The notes under the pieces: model-generated
The model's input: the letters and a program-made list of their open reading frames with translations, nothing else
What the model was told of the DNA's origin: nothing
Databases searched by the model: none
NCBI GenBank assembly: GCA_022496205.1
Contig: WTXD01000063.1
Location: forward strand, 1-64,000
Direction of reading: 5' to 3'
Length of the DNA stretch: 64,000 nucleotides
DNA from: Gloeopeniophorella convolvens
Taxonomy: Eukaryota; Basidiomycota; Agaricomycetes; Russulales
Made by a program: the position numbers and the translations under genes
Part shown: piece by piece, positions 23,142 through 35,126 of the stretch
How positions within the stretch are numbered: the first letter of the stretch is position 1
Layout of the letters: every line of letters begins with the position of its first letter

Positions 23142-26100
23142 ATGTTGCAGAGGCATACTTTGAGGCGTCTGCAATACGCATCTGGCAGGACCAGGCTCCC
23201 GGTCACCCTTAAGCAGGGCTCTCTCCTCCACTTTCGTGACCTTGCCACTCCCGCAAAGTCTCCCTCGCCCAACGACCCCTTCGCCAACGGCACCAACACC
23301 CACTATGCCGAGGAGATGTATCGCCACTGGAGGCAGGACCCATCTTCGGTGCATGCATCATGGGATGCGTACTTCTCTGGTCTGGACAAGGGTTTAGGAC
23401 CAAATGCCTTCCAACCCCCGCCCAAGTTTCTCCCTGCTCCGGCGGATGGTGCGCCCGCGCTCCATGCATCTGGCGGGGCTCAGTTGGACGACCATCTTAA
23501 GGTGGGTCTGCGCGTGCGGGTGTTTTCGTGCCGACATTGATTTCAGATAGGTGCAATTGCTGGTCCGCGCCTACCAAGTGCGCGGGCATCATGTCGCAGA
23601 TCTTGACCCTCTCGGGATCCTCGACGCTGATCTGCAGGATGTCCACCCTCCAGAGCTCGAGTTAAGCCATTATGGCTTCACCGAGCGCGACCTCGACAAG
23701 CAAATTACGCTCGGACCTGGTATCCTGCCCCATTTCGCCACGGAGGACCGCAAAACCATGAGCCTCGGAGAAATTATCAAAACTCTCAAGCGCATCTACT
23801 GTGAGTTGGCTTAACACGTTTGTGCGTCTCGTCCCCTCACATGTCGCTTCGCCAGGCGGTGCCGTCGGGATTCAATATGTCCACATTCCCGACAAGGATC
23901 AGTGCGACTGGATTCGTGAGCGTATTGAAATGCCCAAGCCTTGGAACTACACTCTGGAAGAAAAACGAATGATCCTCGACCGCCTGATTTGGTCAGAATC
24001 GTTCGAGAAGTTCATCGCCAGCAAATACCCCAACGAGAAGCGCTTCGGTCTTGAAGGCTGCGAATCCCTCATCCCTGGCATGAAGGCCCTCATCGACCGC
24101 TCCGTGGACCATGGTGTCAAGCACGTTACCATGGGCATGCCTCACCGTGGTCGGTTGAATGTCCTGGCGAACGTCATCAGGAAGCCCCTTGAAGCTATCC
24201 TCAACGAGTTCTCCGGAGCGGTCGACTCTGATGACTTCCTGGCCGGTGACGTCAAATACCATCTTGGCGCTAACTATGTCCGACCTACTCCCTCTGGCAA
24301 GAAGGTGTCCCTATCCCTTGTTGCTAACCCATCCCACCTGGAGGCGTGCGATCCGGTTGTCCTCGGAAAGACCCGTGGGATCCAGTTCTTAGAAAACGAT
24401 GAGGTGGCCCACAATACTGCTATGGGTGTCCTTCTGCACGGTGATGCAGCATTTGCCGGGCAGGGCGTCGTCTACGAAACCATGGGCTTCCATAACCTCC
24501 CCTCTTACGGCACCGGAGGCACCATCCATCTCATCGTCAACAACCAGATCGGCTTTACCACGGACCCTCGCTTTGCACGTTCTACTCCCTATCCTTCAGA
24601 CATCGCCAAGTCTATCGACTCTCCCATCTTCCACGTCAACGGCGACAACACCGAGGCCGTCACGTTCGTCTGCCAACTTGCGGCCGACTACCGCGCCAAG
24701 TATAAGCAGGACGTCGTCATTGACATCGTCTGTTACCGACGCTACGGCCACAATGAAACTGATCAGCCCAGCTTCACGCAACCACGGATGTATCAGGCGA
24801 TCGAAAAGCAGCCTACGCCTCTCACGCAGTACACCAAGTTCCTCGTTGGTCGTGGGACGTTCACCGAGAAGGATATCGACGAACACAAGAAATGGGTTTG
24901 GGGCATGCTGGACACCGCGGCCAATGGTGCAAAGGACTACGTTCCCACTAGTAAGGAATGGCTCTCCGCGTCATGGCAGGGCTTCCCCTCTCCAAAGCAA
25001 CTTGCGGAACAAATTCTGCCTACGCGCGCAACTGGTGTCGACGAAGCGACCCTCAATCATATCGGCAAGGCGATCTCTTCGTATCCGTCGGACTTCAACG
25101 TCCACCGCAATCTAGCCCGCATTATCAAGGCCCGCGGTAAAGCTGTGGAGGAGGGCGAGGGTATTGACTGGTCGACGGGCGAGGCGCTCGCCTTCGGATC
25201 CCTCGCACTGGAAAAGAAACATGTGCGGCTCTCTGGTCAGGATGTTGAGCGCGGCACCTTTTCACAACGACATGCTGTTCTCCACAATCAAGACAACGAA
25301 ACGCAGTATGTGGCCCTCAACAACCTTGGTGGAGACCAGGCTCGCTTCGTTGTCTGCAACTCCTCCCTGTCTGAGTACGGGGCTCTTGGCTTCGAGCTTG
25401 GCTACTCCCTCGTTTCACCCGATTCGTTGACCATTTGGGAAGCACAGTTCGGTGACTTCGCCAACAACGCGCAAGTTATGATCGATCAATTTGTGGCATC
25501 AGGAGAGCGCAAGTGGTTGCAGCGCAGTGGCCTCGTAATGAGCTTGCCTCACGGTTATGATGGACAAGGCCCGGAGCATTCTAGTGCTCGTATCGAGCGC
25601 TTCTTGCAGCTTTGCGACGACCACCCCCACCACTTCCCGAGTCCTGAGAAGCTCGAGCGCATGCATCAGGATTGCAACATGCAGATCGTGTACCCCACTA
25701 CACCCGCTAACTACGTGAGTACGTTGATCCGGTGCATCATGGTCAGACATTGACAGCTCGCTACCAGTTCCACGTTCTTCGTCGTCAGATCCACCGTGAC
25801 TTCCGCAAGCCGGTGAGATCCTCTCCTGGCATCGACACTCTCGCCCCTGACTCTCGTGCAGCTCATCCTATTCTTCTCGAAATCGTTACTCCGCCACCCA
25901 AAAGCACGCTCTTCTCTCAAGGAAATGATTGGGGAGACCCATTTCGAGCGTTACTTACCCGAGAGTTCCCAGGACCTCGCTGCTCCAGAAGACATCAGGC
26001 GCCACGTCCTTTGTTCCGGTATGCTTCCGCCTCTCTTCCCGTAATAACGCAAACCAACGCTTACGGCAATCTAGGTCAGGTCTACTACAACCTCCTGCAG

Positions 26101-26576
26101 GAACGTGAGGCGAAAGGCATCAAGGATGTAGCCATAAGCCGTGTAGAGCAAATCTCTCCGTTCCCGTACGATCTGGTGTGTTGGCTCTTACACGGCCTGG
26201 ATTACCATTTACGCTTTTTAGGTGACCCCTCATCTGGACAAGTATCCCAATGCAGACATCCTCTGGTGCCAGGTACAGTCCCTTCGCTTCAGATCTTTTA
26301 GGCTTTTCCGTTGACCAACGGGCTTTGTAGGAGGAGCCGCTTAACAACGGCGCATGGACCTACGTTGGACCTCGCATCCTCACGGCTGCCAATGAGACTC
26401 AGCACCACAAGGGTAAATATCCCCTCTACGCTGGTCGTGAGCCCACGAGCTCGGTCGCAACTGGCAGCAAGGTAATTATCGAACCGCCGAGCGTCACGCA
26501 TAGCTTAACCCCCTTCCTGTAGGCTCAACACAAGAAGGAGATCGAGGCGTTCCTCAACACCGCTTTCTCTCACTGA
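23142..26576 (+). CDS. KGD1: 2-oxoglutarate dehydrogenase E1, mitochondrial
   Basis: Exons 23142-23501, 23551-23800, 23856-25714, 25768-25812, 25862-26018, 26075-26175, 26222-26272, 26331-26471, 26523-26576; 1005 residues, the normal length for the family. Thiamine-diphosphate E1 of the TCA-cycle complex: decarboxylates 2-oxoglutarate and passes the succinyl group to E2. The N-terminus ([19 protein letters not shown]) is a typical mitochondrial presequence. Recognisable blocks are [10 protein letters not shown], the substrate-binding [11 protein letters not shown], thiamine-site GDNTEAV and RRYGHNE, and the C-terminal YVGPRILTA region. The start is the first ATG of the presequence. Confidence 0.96.
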
Positions 26577-27004
26577 GATATTATAGACGTAAACGATATG
26601 GTTGCATTTACTTCATTAGTCTGCGTAGATCCAGACACACTTTGCCTGTATCTCGTTTGTGTCACTTCCGTCCTAATGAAGCACCACTTCCAATGAATGA
26701 AATGGCTCTAATACCCACCGTTCTCTCTGATACGTGATGAATCTTCGGGTGGACTGTAGCTTGGAAAGGATTAATTGGGCCCGCTTAGAAGGGCCCGGAC
26801 CAGTCGGTGTCGAGGACGGAATGCACGGAGTCGACAGGAGTATAGGCACTCGGACTGAAGTTACACACATGCGTGATTACGGGAAAAATGTGTACTGTCA
26901 TGTGTATACATATGCAAAGCTAAGGAAATCGACTATAGAACAAGCGAGGCTCATGGAAAGCCATCGTGGAAAAAACGATAATGATACAGAGGCGACTTTG
27001 GCAA
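26577..27004. other. Gene-free interval between convergent genes
   Basis: The shared 3' region of KGD1 (+) and the spindle pole protein (-). No coding sequence or clear structure seen. Confidence 0.4.
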
Positions 27005-30000
27005 TCATGCAAACGCTAGACGCTTTCTTGAGTCATGAGTCCGTTTCGAAGCTATAGGCCGGTGGTGCGGGTTATCCTTCCCTGAGACAACTGACTGTGC
27101 AGCCGGTTTGTCTTCGAAGGTTAAGAGATCGTACAGAGACGCTATCTGGTCACCCTGAATGTACGCGCCAGTATGACTTAGCATGACGCATTGTACCATG
27201 AATAGGAATCTTACCCTTTGTTCAAGAATGTCGATCACCTCGCGCAAGTGTTGTGCCAGCACGTTTCTCTTCACGACGTTCGAAGCCGCGTCCATGTCCT
27301 TATATTGATCAGCCAACTCGGTATAGATGCTGTCAACGTTGTCGTTAGATGCGTCTCCGACGGAGACGAACGGGAACTCACCCTTTATAATGAGTGAAGT
27401 CGTCCTCCAGCTCCCTGAGAACTCGTACAAGCACCGTTTGTGGAGGCAGCTTGTCATGTCTCGCTTCCTTACTCAAGAAATCCAGATTCACGCCGGCTTG
27501 CTGGTGCAATTGCCCCTCTCCCGATACCGATCCTTCACCGAAACCTTCATCCTCGTCGCTTGCGTCCGCAACAGTGACGTTACGCCCTCGGCTTGCGGGA
27601 TACCACAGCGGTCGCTGCTGCGCAGCTTCACGGTGGCCCCTACGATGACATACGGTGCAGGTTCTCGCGTTGTGTTCCGGCGCAGAAAAGAACATGCGTT
27701 CTAGGCGTGCGCCGCGGATTTGGGGGAACGGTGCATCGGCATCAACCGGGTGAGGATATCTGGTGGCATGAGCTGGTGTTGGAGCAGTAGGGCGAACGTC
27801 TTGCGAGGTGGGGGCTGAAGTAGCGTTCGGAGCGCGGGGCCTCGGAAACCGTGTGCCGTCGGGAGTTACAGAGCGTTTTGGGTGGGACTCAGCAGGTCGG
27901 GGATGGCGGAACGATCCTATGGAGGACGCCACACTTGGAGCACGGCGAGAGCCATTGCTACTGAGAGAGCTGCCGAGCCGTGATGACGACCGGGATCGCT
28001 CTGAGCGGCGCTCCTCGAGCTCTGCAGAGATTCGCTCGACTTCACTGTCTTCGACATAGCGTCGCGTATGGTCCCCCGCCCCCGCGAACGGGGTGGAACC
28101 GAGCGTTGCATGGTCTGTGCGCATCGTCCGATCGTGCAACGCCTGCCGTGCGAGGGCGACTTGAATGTCCTCAATGTCAGGGTCTTCGGCGTCTTCCTGG
28201 ACCCCATCTTGGCCATGAACTCCACGTTCGCCGGCTTCCGAGTCGACGTCGTCATCCTTGTTAGCTTCACCTAGCTCCGCGGATTGGGGCCCTTCACTGG
28301 CGTAAGAGAGACTTCGCTCCCTCCTCTCCCTGAGACCCTCTTCCGCAATGCCCTTGAGGACCTCCACTTCGCCCGCAACCTTTTCGACTTCGCGTCGAAG
28401 GAGGTCAACCTCGCGCACTTTCTGCTGGAGAGTGTGCTTATCGGCCTCCCTCAGAGAGCGCAGCTCGTCGAGCAACACCTGGTGAGACGCGAGTTCCGAG
28501 GTGAGTCTGGTCATGTGGGATCGCAAGGTGGCGATGAGCGCTTCTAGGGCTATTCTACCAGTTTAACGACACGGGACAGCGACAGGTGCAAATCTCACCT
28601 TTTTTCTCCTCTACGGCCTGCTTATAGCGCTTTTGGTCTTCCTTCGTGTCTTCGACAACACGCGCTTTCCCCTTCATTTTGGCTGTGATTGGTTGTATGT
28701 GGTTCTGTCTCTGTAATAGCTCCTCACGCTGGATGACTAGGTCGCGCTGCCTCGCGACGTCTTGTCTGCAAAGGTCCAGCTCATGCTCAAGCTCCCCCAT
28801 GCGCTTCTTTGAGGTGTGGTTCTCGGCATCGAGGTGTGCGATCTTCTGTTGCAGGAGGTTCATCGCCATCTGCAGGCGGGCTGCGGTGCCGTGAGAAGTA
28901 GGTGAAGGGAAGGAAAGGAACACGTACCTTGTCCTTCTCCGTCTTCATATCCATATCCTCTATCCTCGTAAGCATGATGCGAATGCCCTTTTGCGGGGCT
29001 TTCGACGGCAGAGGTAAGCCCAGTGACGTCGGGAAGATGAACTTGTTTGTTTATTTTCTTCGATGAACCGGCAAATGTATTGACTTCTGCCGCTTGTCAG
29101 TCCAAGCAAACTACTCAAGCATTCGCACTTGCCTCTAATAGTCGTTGGTAATAAATCTTCCTCCCCTCCATTGGCGTAGGGATCGATGTCGACAGGAGCA
29201 TGCCATCTACTTTGCTCGGCCTCTATTTCACGCGCTAGACCTCTTGCCAACCTCGTAAATTTGGAATTCCCCGTGGATGGTGTGGGTGGGGGTAGTGCAC
29301 CGTTCGGGTCGTATTGAGAGGGGAAGACTTGGGTTTGTAGGTGAACCTTCCGTGGGCGTGGAGTAGGCTCGCCTTCGACAACTTCTGGACGCACTGCACG
29401 AAGCGAAGATCTTGTACTTGCCTGTGTTGTCCGATGCGCATCGGGCCGTTTGTTCTGGTCGGATGACCGCCGGCGGGAGGATGGGTTCGGATGGACTGGG
29501 GATGCGGAGCAAGATACTAACGCGGGAGAACGGGGGCGTTTAGGTGAGAAGGTCAGATGGGATAGGCCATCCGAAAACTTTGGTTTTGATGATGTGTGAT
29601 CAGGGGTGTCCGGTTCGGAGCTTGAGGAAGATGTCGATTGCTCCGACTGGGGGGATCGGAGGCGGCGAGCAGCAGCCCGAGCATGTTGCGCAGACAGGAC
29701 CTGATCGAGCTCGGCCGCACTGTCCACTACAAGAGGATCAAATGGCACCGAGTTCGCCTGCTGACGAGGGTCCGCGTAAGATTGATCAAGACAGTGAGGA
29801 AGTGATGCTCACCGCATTCCGGGAATGACGATCCTCGACATCAAGGAGGCTGAACTTGCTGTCAATGCCCGCAACGAGATCTTGCAAAGGGCGCTCAGGA
29901 TCGTACTCCGCTCCGCTGAGACTAATATCCCGTCTCGCTCCTCGGCCTCCAAGGCCCGCGCTGAGTGTAAGCGCACTTGCATGGTGGGCGGCAGTAGATA

Positions 30001-30310
30001 ACGTCTCGCCTCCAGCGAAGGGATGTATGCCTTCATCATCTTCGCCTGTGCGGTAGGACCATGCATGCAGCTGGCTGAGGCCCTCGTCCGTATCAAAAGG
30101 CTCCCTTGACCGATCAATCGACCCGAAAGCGGAGAACGGGGCCGACACGCCTGAGTGATGGCGGGGGTTCTCTACGGAATAGTCGTCATGGGTAGAGGAA
30201 AGATGGAGCGACAAGTCTGTGTGAAGGAGGTTCTTCTCTAGCTGAATGCGGGATTGCTCCTGCTCGTCGCCTGCAATGCTGATATCGAACTTTGGCGGTG
30301 CTCTTCTCAT
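27005..30310 (-). CDS. Spindle pole body protein, Ppc89/Cep57-like
   Basis: Exons in transcript order: 30310-29813, 29757-29133, 29041-28928, 28880-28599, 28549-27382, 27329-27215, 27154-27005; 983 residues. A disordered N-terminus with LPDVTGLTSAVESPAK near residue 380 is followed by a long coiled coil from about 412 to 580 (ARLQMAMNLLQQK onward), a Ser/Arg-rich linker, a C-x2-C pair (CTVCHRRGH), and a C-terminal helical block (VLRELEDDFTHYKGIYTELADQYK...LYDLL) resembling the Cep57/Ppc89 microtubule-binding region. Family role: structural spindle pole component. Intron 2 (29132-29042) has a GC donor (AG/GCAAGT); no GT donor there keeps frame. The start ATG lies 135 bp from the BMS1 ATG on the other strand. 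Confidence 0.8.
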
Positions 30311-30445
30311 CGCAGTGCGTGGCGAGCTTGAAGTAAGGGGAAGAGGCAGACACAATGTTCGCGGTTAGAGATGAGCGCGGCTGGAAAACCAACACAAACA
30401 AGGACGCGTAGATCACGTGCCCGCGTACCCTCCTCTTCGACCACA
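30311..30445. promoter_or_regulatory. Short divergent promoter, spindle pole gene / BMS1
   Basis: Only 135 bp separate the two chosen start codons, so both genes must share promoter DNA or overlap in their 5' UTRs. A second in-frame BMS1 ATG at 30371 would shrink the gap to 60 bp. No TATA box seen. Confidence 0.5.
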
Positions 30446-33400
30446 ATGTCAGACGAAAGACCACACAAGCCCCACCATTCATCACAGTCGGGTAAAAAAG
30501 CAGAAAAGAAGGGGAAAGGGAAGGAGAAACATCATGGCTTCAATGAGAAGGTACTCGATCCTGCCTTTGCGCCCGCCGTGCCTGCTCACCCCCCCCTTCA
30601 GGCTTTTGCACCCAGGTCCGGACGTAAGGCAGAACGGCAGGGCCGCCGCGCTGCTGAAAAGGACCAAACTCGCCTTCATGTCCCATTGGTCGATCGAACA
30701 CCAGACGATATTCCCCCGCCTGTCATAGTTGCCATCGTTGGCCCCCCTGGAGTCGGCAAAACTACTCTTGTCAAGTCCTTGGTCCGCAGGTTCACCAAGC
30801 AGACGCTGAATGACATTCGAGGACCCGTAACGGTAGTGAGCGGGAAGAGACGACGTCTGACGTTCATCGAATGTAACAATGATCTCAATTCAATGATCGA
30901 CATTGGGAAGATCGCCGACCTCGTCCTGCTGATGATTGACGGCTCTTTTGGCTTCGAGATGGTGCGTCGTCCCCGGGTCCTTTCAGTTGGACTCTGTAAT
31001 GACCTATATTCTACAGGAAACCTTCGAATTTCTCAACATTCTCCAAGCTCACGGCTTCCCTAAGGTTATCGGTGTCCTCACACACTTAGACCTGATCAAG
31101 AAGTCTGCTACACTTCGCGCCACCAAGAAAGCCCTCAAGAAGCGTTTCTGGGCTGAGATATATCAGGGTGCCAAACTATTTTACCTCTCTGGTGTCCTCA
31201 ACGGACGCTATCCCGACACCGAGATTCTCAACTTGTCTCGCTTCATCTCTGTCATGAAGTTTCGCCCGCTCATCTTCCGCAACGCCCACCCGTATCTCCT
31301 TGCGGATCGTTTTGAGGATCTCACTCCTCGCGAACAGATTCGCCAGTCGAAGGGAAAGTGCGACCGTACTGTCACAGTGTATGGCTACCTCCGCGGTACC
31401 AACATGCGGGAGGGTACCAAGGTGCATATCCCCGGCATTGGCGATCTAGATGTCAACTCTATCACACTACTTGGCGATCCTTGTCCATTCCCCACAACAG
31501 AGTCGGAAAAACGCCGCAAACTCAGCGAGAAGAAAAAGCTGCTTGTCCACGCACCGATGAGCGACGTCGGTGGGGTGATGTACGACAAAGATGCTGTATG
31601 GGTCAATGTGCCAGGTAGCTTCACTCGCGGCAATATGGATGGTGTGTGTTCTCTGACTGTCTTATGGGGGAGTACTGACAGATTGCGCCAGTCCCTCAAG
31701 GCGAGGGCGAACAAATGGTCATGGACCTGCAAGATGTGGATGAGACTCTCGAAGTCGCCGTCGCCCGCAGTCAGATCCGCTTACTTGGCTCATCATCGAA
31801 GTCTCTCTCTATCGACCCGTCGTCAAGTCGCTCAACCCTCCTACGCCCCGATAACGACGATGAAAGCGAAGAGGACGAAGAACAAGAAGCCGAGGACGAC
31901 GAAGCCACTGAAAGTTATCAGGGAGGCGACTCTGACGACGGAGAACTCTCTGTCGACCAACACGAAGAGGCTGAACTGCTTTTCACTGGGCGTTCTGTAC
32001 ACCGCACTGGTCGACGGTCCACAGGAAAGTTGTCCGCCCCCCACGAGCGCGACAGCGGTGCCATCGAATACGCAGAGAGTGACTCTGACCTCGGTGACGG
32101 CGGCGACGGACACGTTCGTTTCGACTTCGGCGACGATGTTCACGAAGACATAGCCAGCGACACCGACGAGGAGGAAGAGGAAGAACTTCCCAAGTGGAAG
32201 TCAAACCTCCTGGATCAGGCCAACACGTCGTTCAAGTTAGCGCGGCGAAGTCGACGGAAGGACTGGACTAAGCTCATATATTCAAGCGCCTTGTCACCAT
32301 CCGAGGTCTTGCAAGACAAGCTGTCTGGTGGCCATCCCGGAGAACGAGACGCAGATGAGGAAGACGGCTTCTTTACCATCAAAAGGTCAGCGGGGGTCGA
32401 CGCAGATACGGTCGACTCCATCAAGGATGCAAGCCTTCCAGACCAATTGAAAAAGTGGGAGAACGAGGAGATGCTCGACTCTATACGCCATCTGTTCATC
32501 ACGGGCGGCAATGACACCCCCGTAGCCGAAGATGTCGATGATGAGGGTGTTCTTGGTGATGAAGTCGAAGACGATTACAGAAGTGACGGTTCGGACGCAC
32601 TCGGAACGCATGTTGCAAAGGCAGACGATGGTGACTCCAGAGCCGCTGCTCTTGCGGCCAAGAAGGAAGCCCTCAAGCGCAAATTTGACGAACAGTATGA
32701 CGACCCGGACTCCGTTAAACAAGATTTCTACACAGAGGCTAAGGAGGCCATATCAGCCCAACAAGCTCTCAACCGCGCCGAGTTTGCTGATGTTGATTCC
32801 GCTACGCGCGCCCTTGTGGAAGGCTTTCGACCAGGCTCCTATGTGCGCCTAGAGCTCTATGCGGTGCCCTGCGAGATGTCTGAGCATTTTGATCCTGCTC
32901 GTCCGCTAGTCGTTGGCGGACTGCTGGCTGCCGAGGAACAGTTTGGCTTCGTGCAAGTTCGCATCAAGCGTCATCGTTGGCACACTCGCACTCTGAAGAC
33001 AAACGACCCCCTCATCCTCAGTTTGGGGTGGCGGCGGTTCCAGACGGTGCCACTCTATTCGCTTGACGACCACTCGATTCGCATGCGTATGCTCAAGTAT
33101 ACTCCAGAGCACATGCATTGCTTCGCGACATTTTATGGACCCGTGTCGACCACCAACACGGGTTTCTGCGCATTCAACTCCCTGGAAGACGGCACAACGG
33201 CATTCCGGATAGCTGCTACTGGCGTAGTGCTGGATGTTGATCGGTCGGTGAAGATCGTCAAGAAGTTGAAGCTGACTGGCGCGCCGTACAAGATATTCAA
33301 AAACACCGCGTTCGTGAAGGATATGTTCTCAAGCGCACTAGAAGTTGCGAAGTTTGAGGGTGCGAACCTCAGAACTGTGTCTGGAATCCGAGGCCAGGTA

Positions 33401-34086
33401 AAGAAGGCACTCCCAAAACCGGATGGCGCATTTAGGGCTACGTTCGAAGACAAGATCCTTATGAGCGGTACGCAGTCTCAGTCACCGCGAAGCTGCACGG
33501 CTTGACGTTTGTCTTAGATCTCGTCATCCTCCGTGCTTGGTATTCGATGCAACCTCGCAAATTCTACAACCCCGTCACATCACTTCTCCTCTCCAGTAGC
33601 TCCAATTGGGCAGGTATGCGCTTGACTGGGCAAGTGCGACGAGAACAGGGTCTATCTGCGCCGCACCAGGCAGACTCTGCATACAAATCGATAGAACGCC
33701 CCGGCCGGCGCTTCAATCCCTTAAAGGTTCCCCGCAAACTTCAGGCAGCACTTCCTTACGCGTCCAAACCGAAGCTCATGAAGCCACAAAAGAAGGCGAC
33801 ATACCTTCAAAAGCGCGCTGTTGTTCTTGAGCCAGAGGAAAAGAAGGCTCTGGCTGTGATGCAACAAATGCGCGCTTTGCGCAAGGACGCGGTCGCGCGG
33901 CGGCGGGGGAAGAAGCAGGAGCGTGCCGAGGTACGAAAGAAGCAGCTCGAGAAGGACGAAGAGAGGAAGGGCGAAAAGAAGAGAGAGGAGAGGAAGGAGC
34001 ATATGCGAGTAGCGGGGATTAAGAGCAAGCGTGAAGCAGAAAGAGAAGAGGGAGGTGGGAGGAAGAGGAGAAAGACTTCATCGTAG
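30446..34086 (+). CDS. BMS1: Ribosome biogenesis GTPase BMS1
   Basis: Exons 30446-30550, 30602-30961, 31017-31641, 31692-33467, 33518-34086; 1144 residues. Nucleolar GTPase of the small-subunit processome that works with Rcl1 in early 40S assembly. The N-terminal GTPase domain has GPPGVGKT (about 82-89) and [10 protein letters not shown] just before it; a long acidic middle (residues about 450-620) and the conserved C-terminal block with [16 protein letters not shown] and [11 protein letters not shown] follow, ending in a Lys/Arg/Glu-rich tail. An in-frame ATG at 30371 would add 25 basic residues; 30446 is preferred because [10 protein letters not shown] resembles family starts. Confidence 0.94.
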
Positions 34087-34147
34087 TAATCGCAGTACTG
34101 TCCGCTCAGAGTACGCGAACTCGGACGACCAGATTCAGACTCGGCTA
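34087..34147. terminator. BMS1 3' end region
   Basis: Short stretch between the BMS1 stop and the left inverted repeat of the next element. No canonical polyadenylation signal could be assigned. Confidence 0.2.
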
Positions 34148-34889
34148 GTCTGCTTTTACAAGAGGACGTACTATGCCTACCCGGGAAGTGGACACAAATT
34201 TTCACTTCCTGGTAATCTTGGGGTTTTCCTTAACCAGATCTCTTAAAACTTCGCATATCTATTCCTTGATATGTTTTCTATGTACCTATCAAGTTTTAGA
34301 TCTATTCGTTGAGATCTGAGCGTGCCAGAGCAAAGCCGAAGTCGAGAGAAAAGTGCCCGCAAGGAGTGCGCGCTTGTCACGGATTGTCACGCTTGCCGGG
34401 ATCATAGATTCAATCTTATCATGGACCAGAACCCACTGATGCACACTCGCGCAACGCGTTGTTCACGCGCTCCGGCAGCGGAGCTTTAATCTCCTCTGTC
34501 ACGCTTAGAGCCCCTCCGGAGGGAAAGCTCTCGCAGATGTGTTCTACCCATGTGAATGATACAAAACTTGGGAATGCAGTAGATATGTATAAGTGTGCTG
34601 TGAATGCCAAGTTTCATGGTGTATAAGCTATTTTTTCCCTCGTTCTTAGAGGATTGGCAGCTGTCCACATCAGTGTCCCAGAAGTACCGATTTCTCTAGC
34701 ATCATCCAGCAGCTCAATCGGCTTCAAACTTCGCAAGCATGTAGAACGGATATATGAACTCATTGGATAAAAATATCGGCGAATTCTATGCAGCCGTTGC
34801 TGCGTGCGGAGTCTATCTTTGCAAAATAACCACTTCCTGGTGGTGTCCACTTCCCGGTTAGGCATAGTACCCCTGGAGAAAAAGCAGAC
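34148..34889. mobile_element. MITE-like element with terminal inverted repeats
   Basis: About 740 bp bounded by imperfect inverted repeats, 34148-34195 and 34843-34889. The inner 28 bp (34168-34195 against 34843-34870) match with one mismatch, and GTCTGCTTTT recurs at both outer ends. Between them the DNA is relatively AT-rich with no open frame of note. This fits a small non-autonomous DNA transposon. I could not define target duplications, so it could also be two copies of another short repeat in opposite orientation. Confidence 0.5.
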
Positions 34890-35126
34890 GCCAGATGGAG
34901 GATCCCGAGGTACGAGGGTTGACGTAATCGGGCGTCTGACTCGGGAGACTAGACTCGGCGCCTTCGTGCCAACGTCGGCCAACGCGGTCACATGCCCGCG
35001 CATGGCTTCCACGCTCTGCATCGGGTCCGTGTGGCCAAGTTTACGACATCGTTTCTACTGACTCGGTGACGACGGCGGCAACACCAGCTGGGCACTATTG
35101 AACTTCTTCACTACCACCGCCACCAT

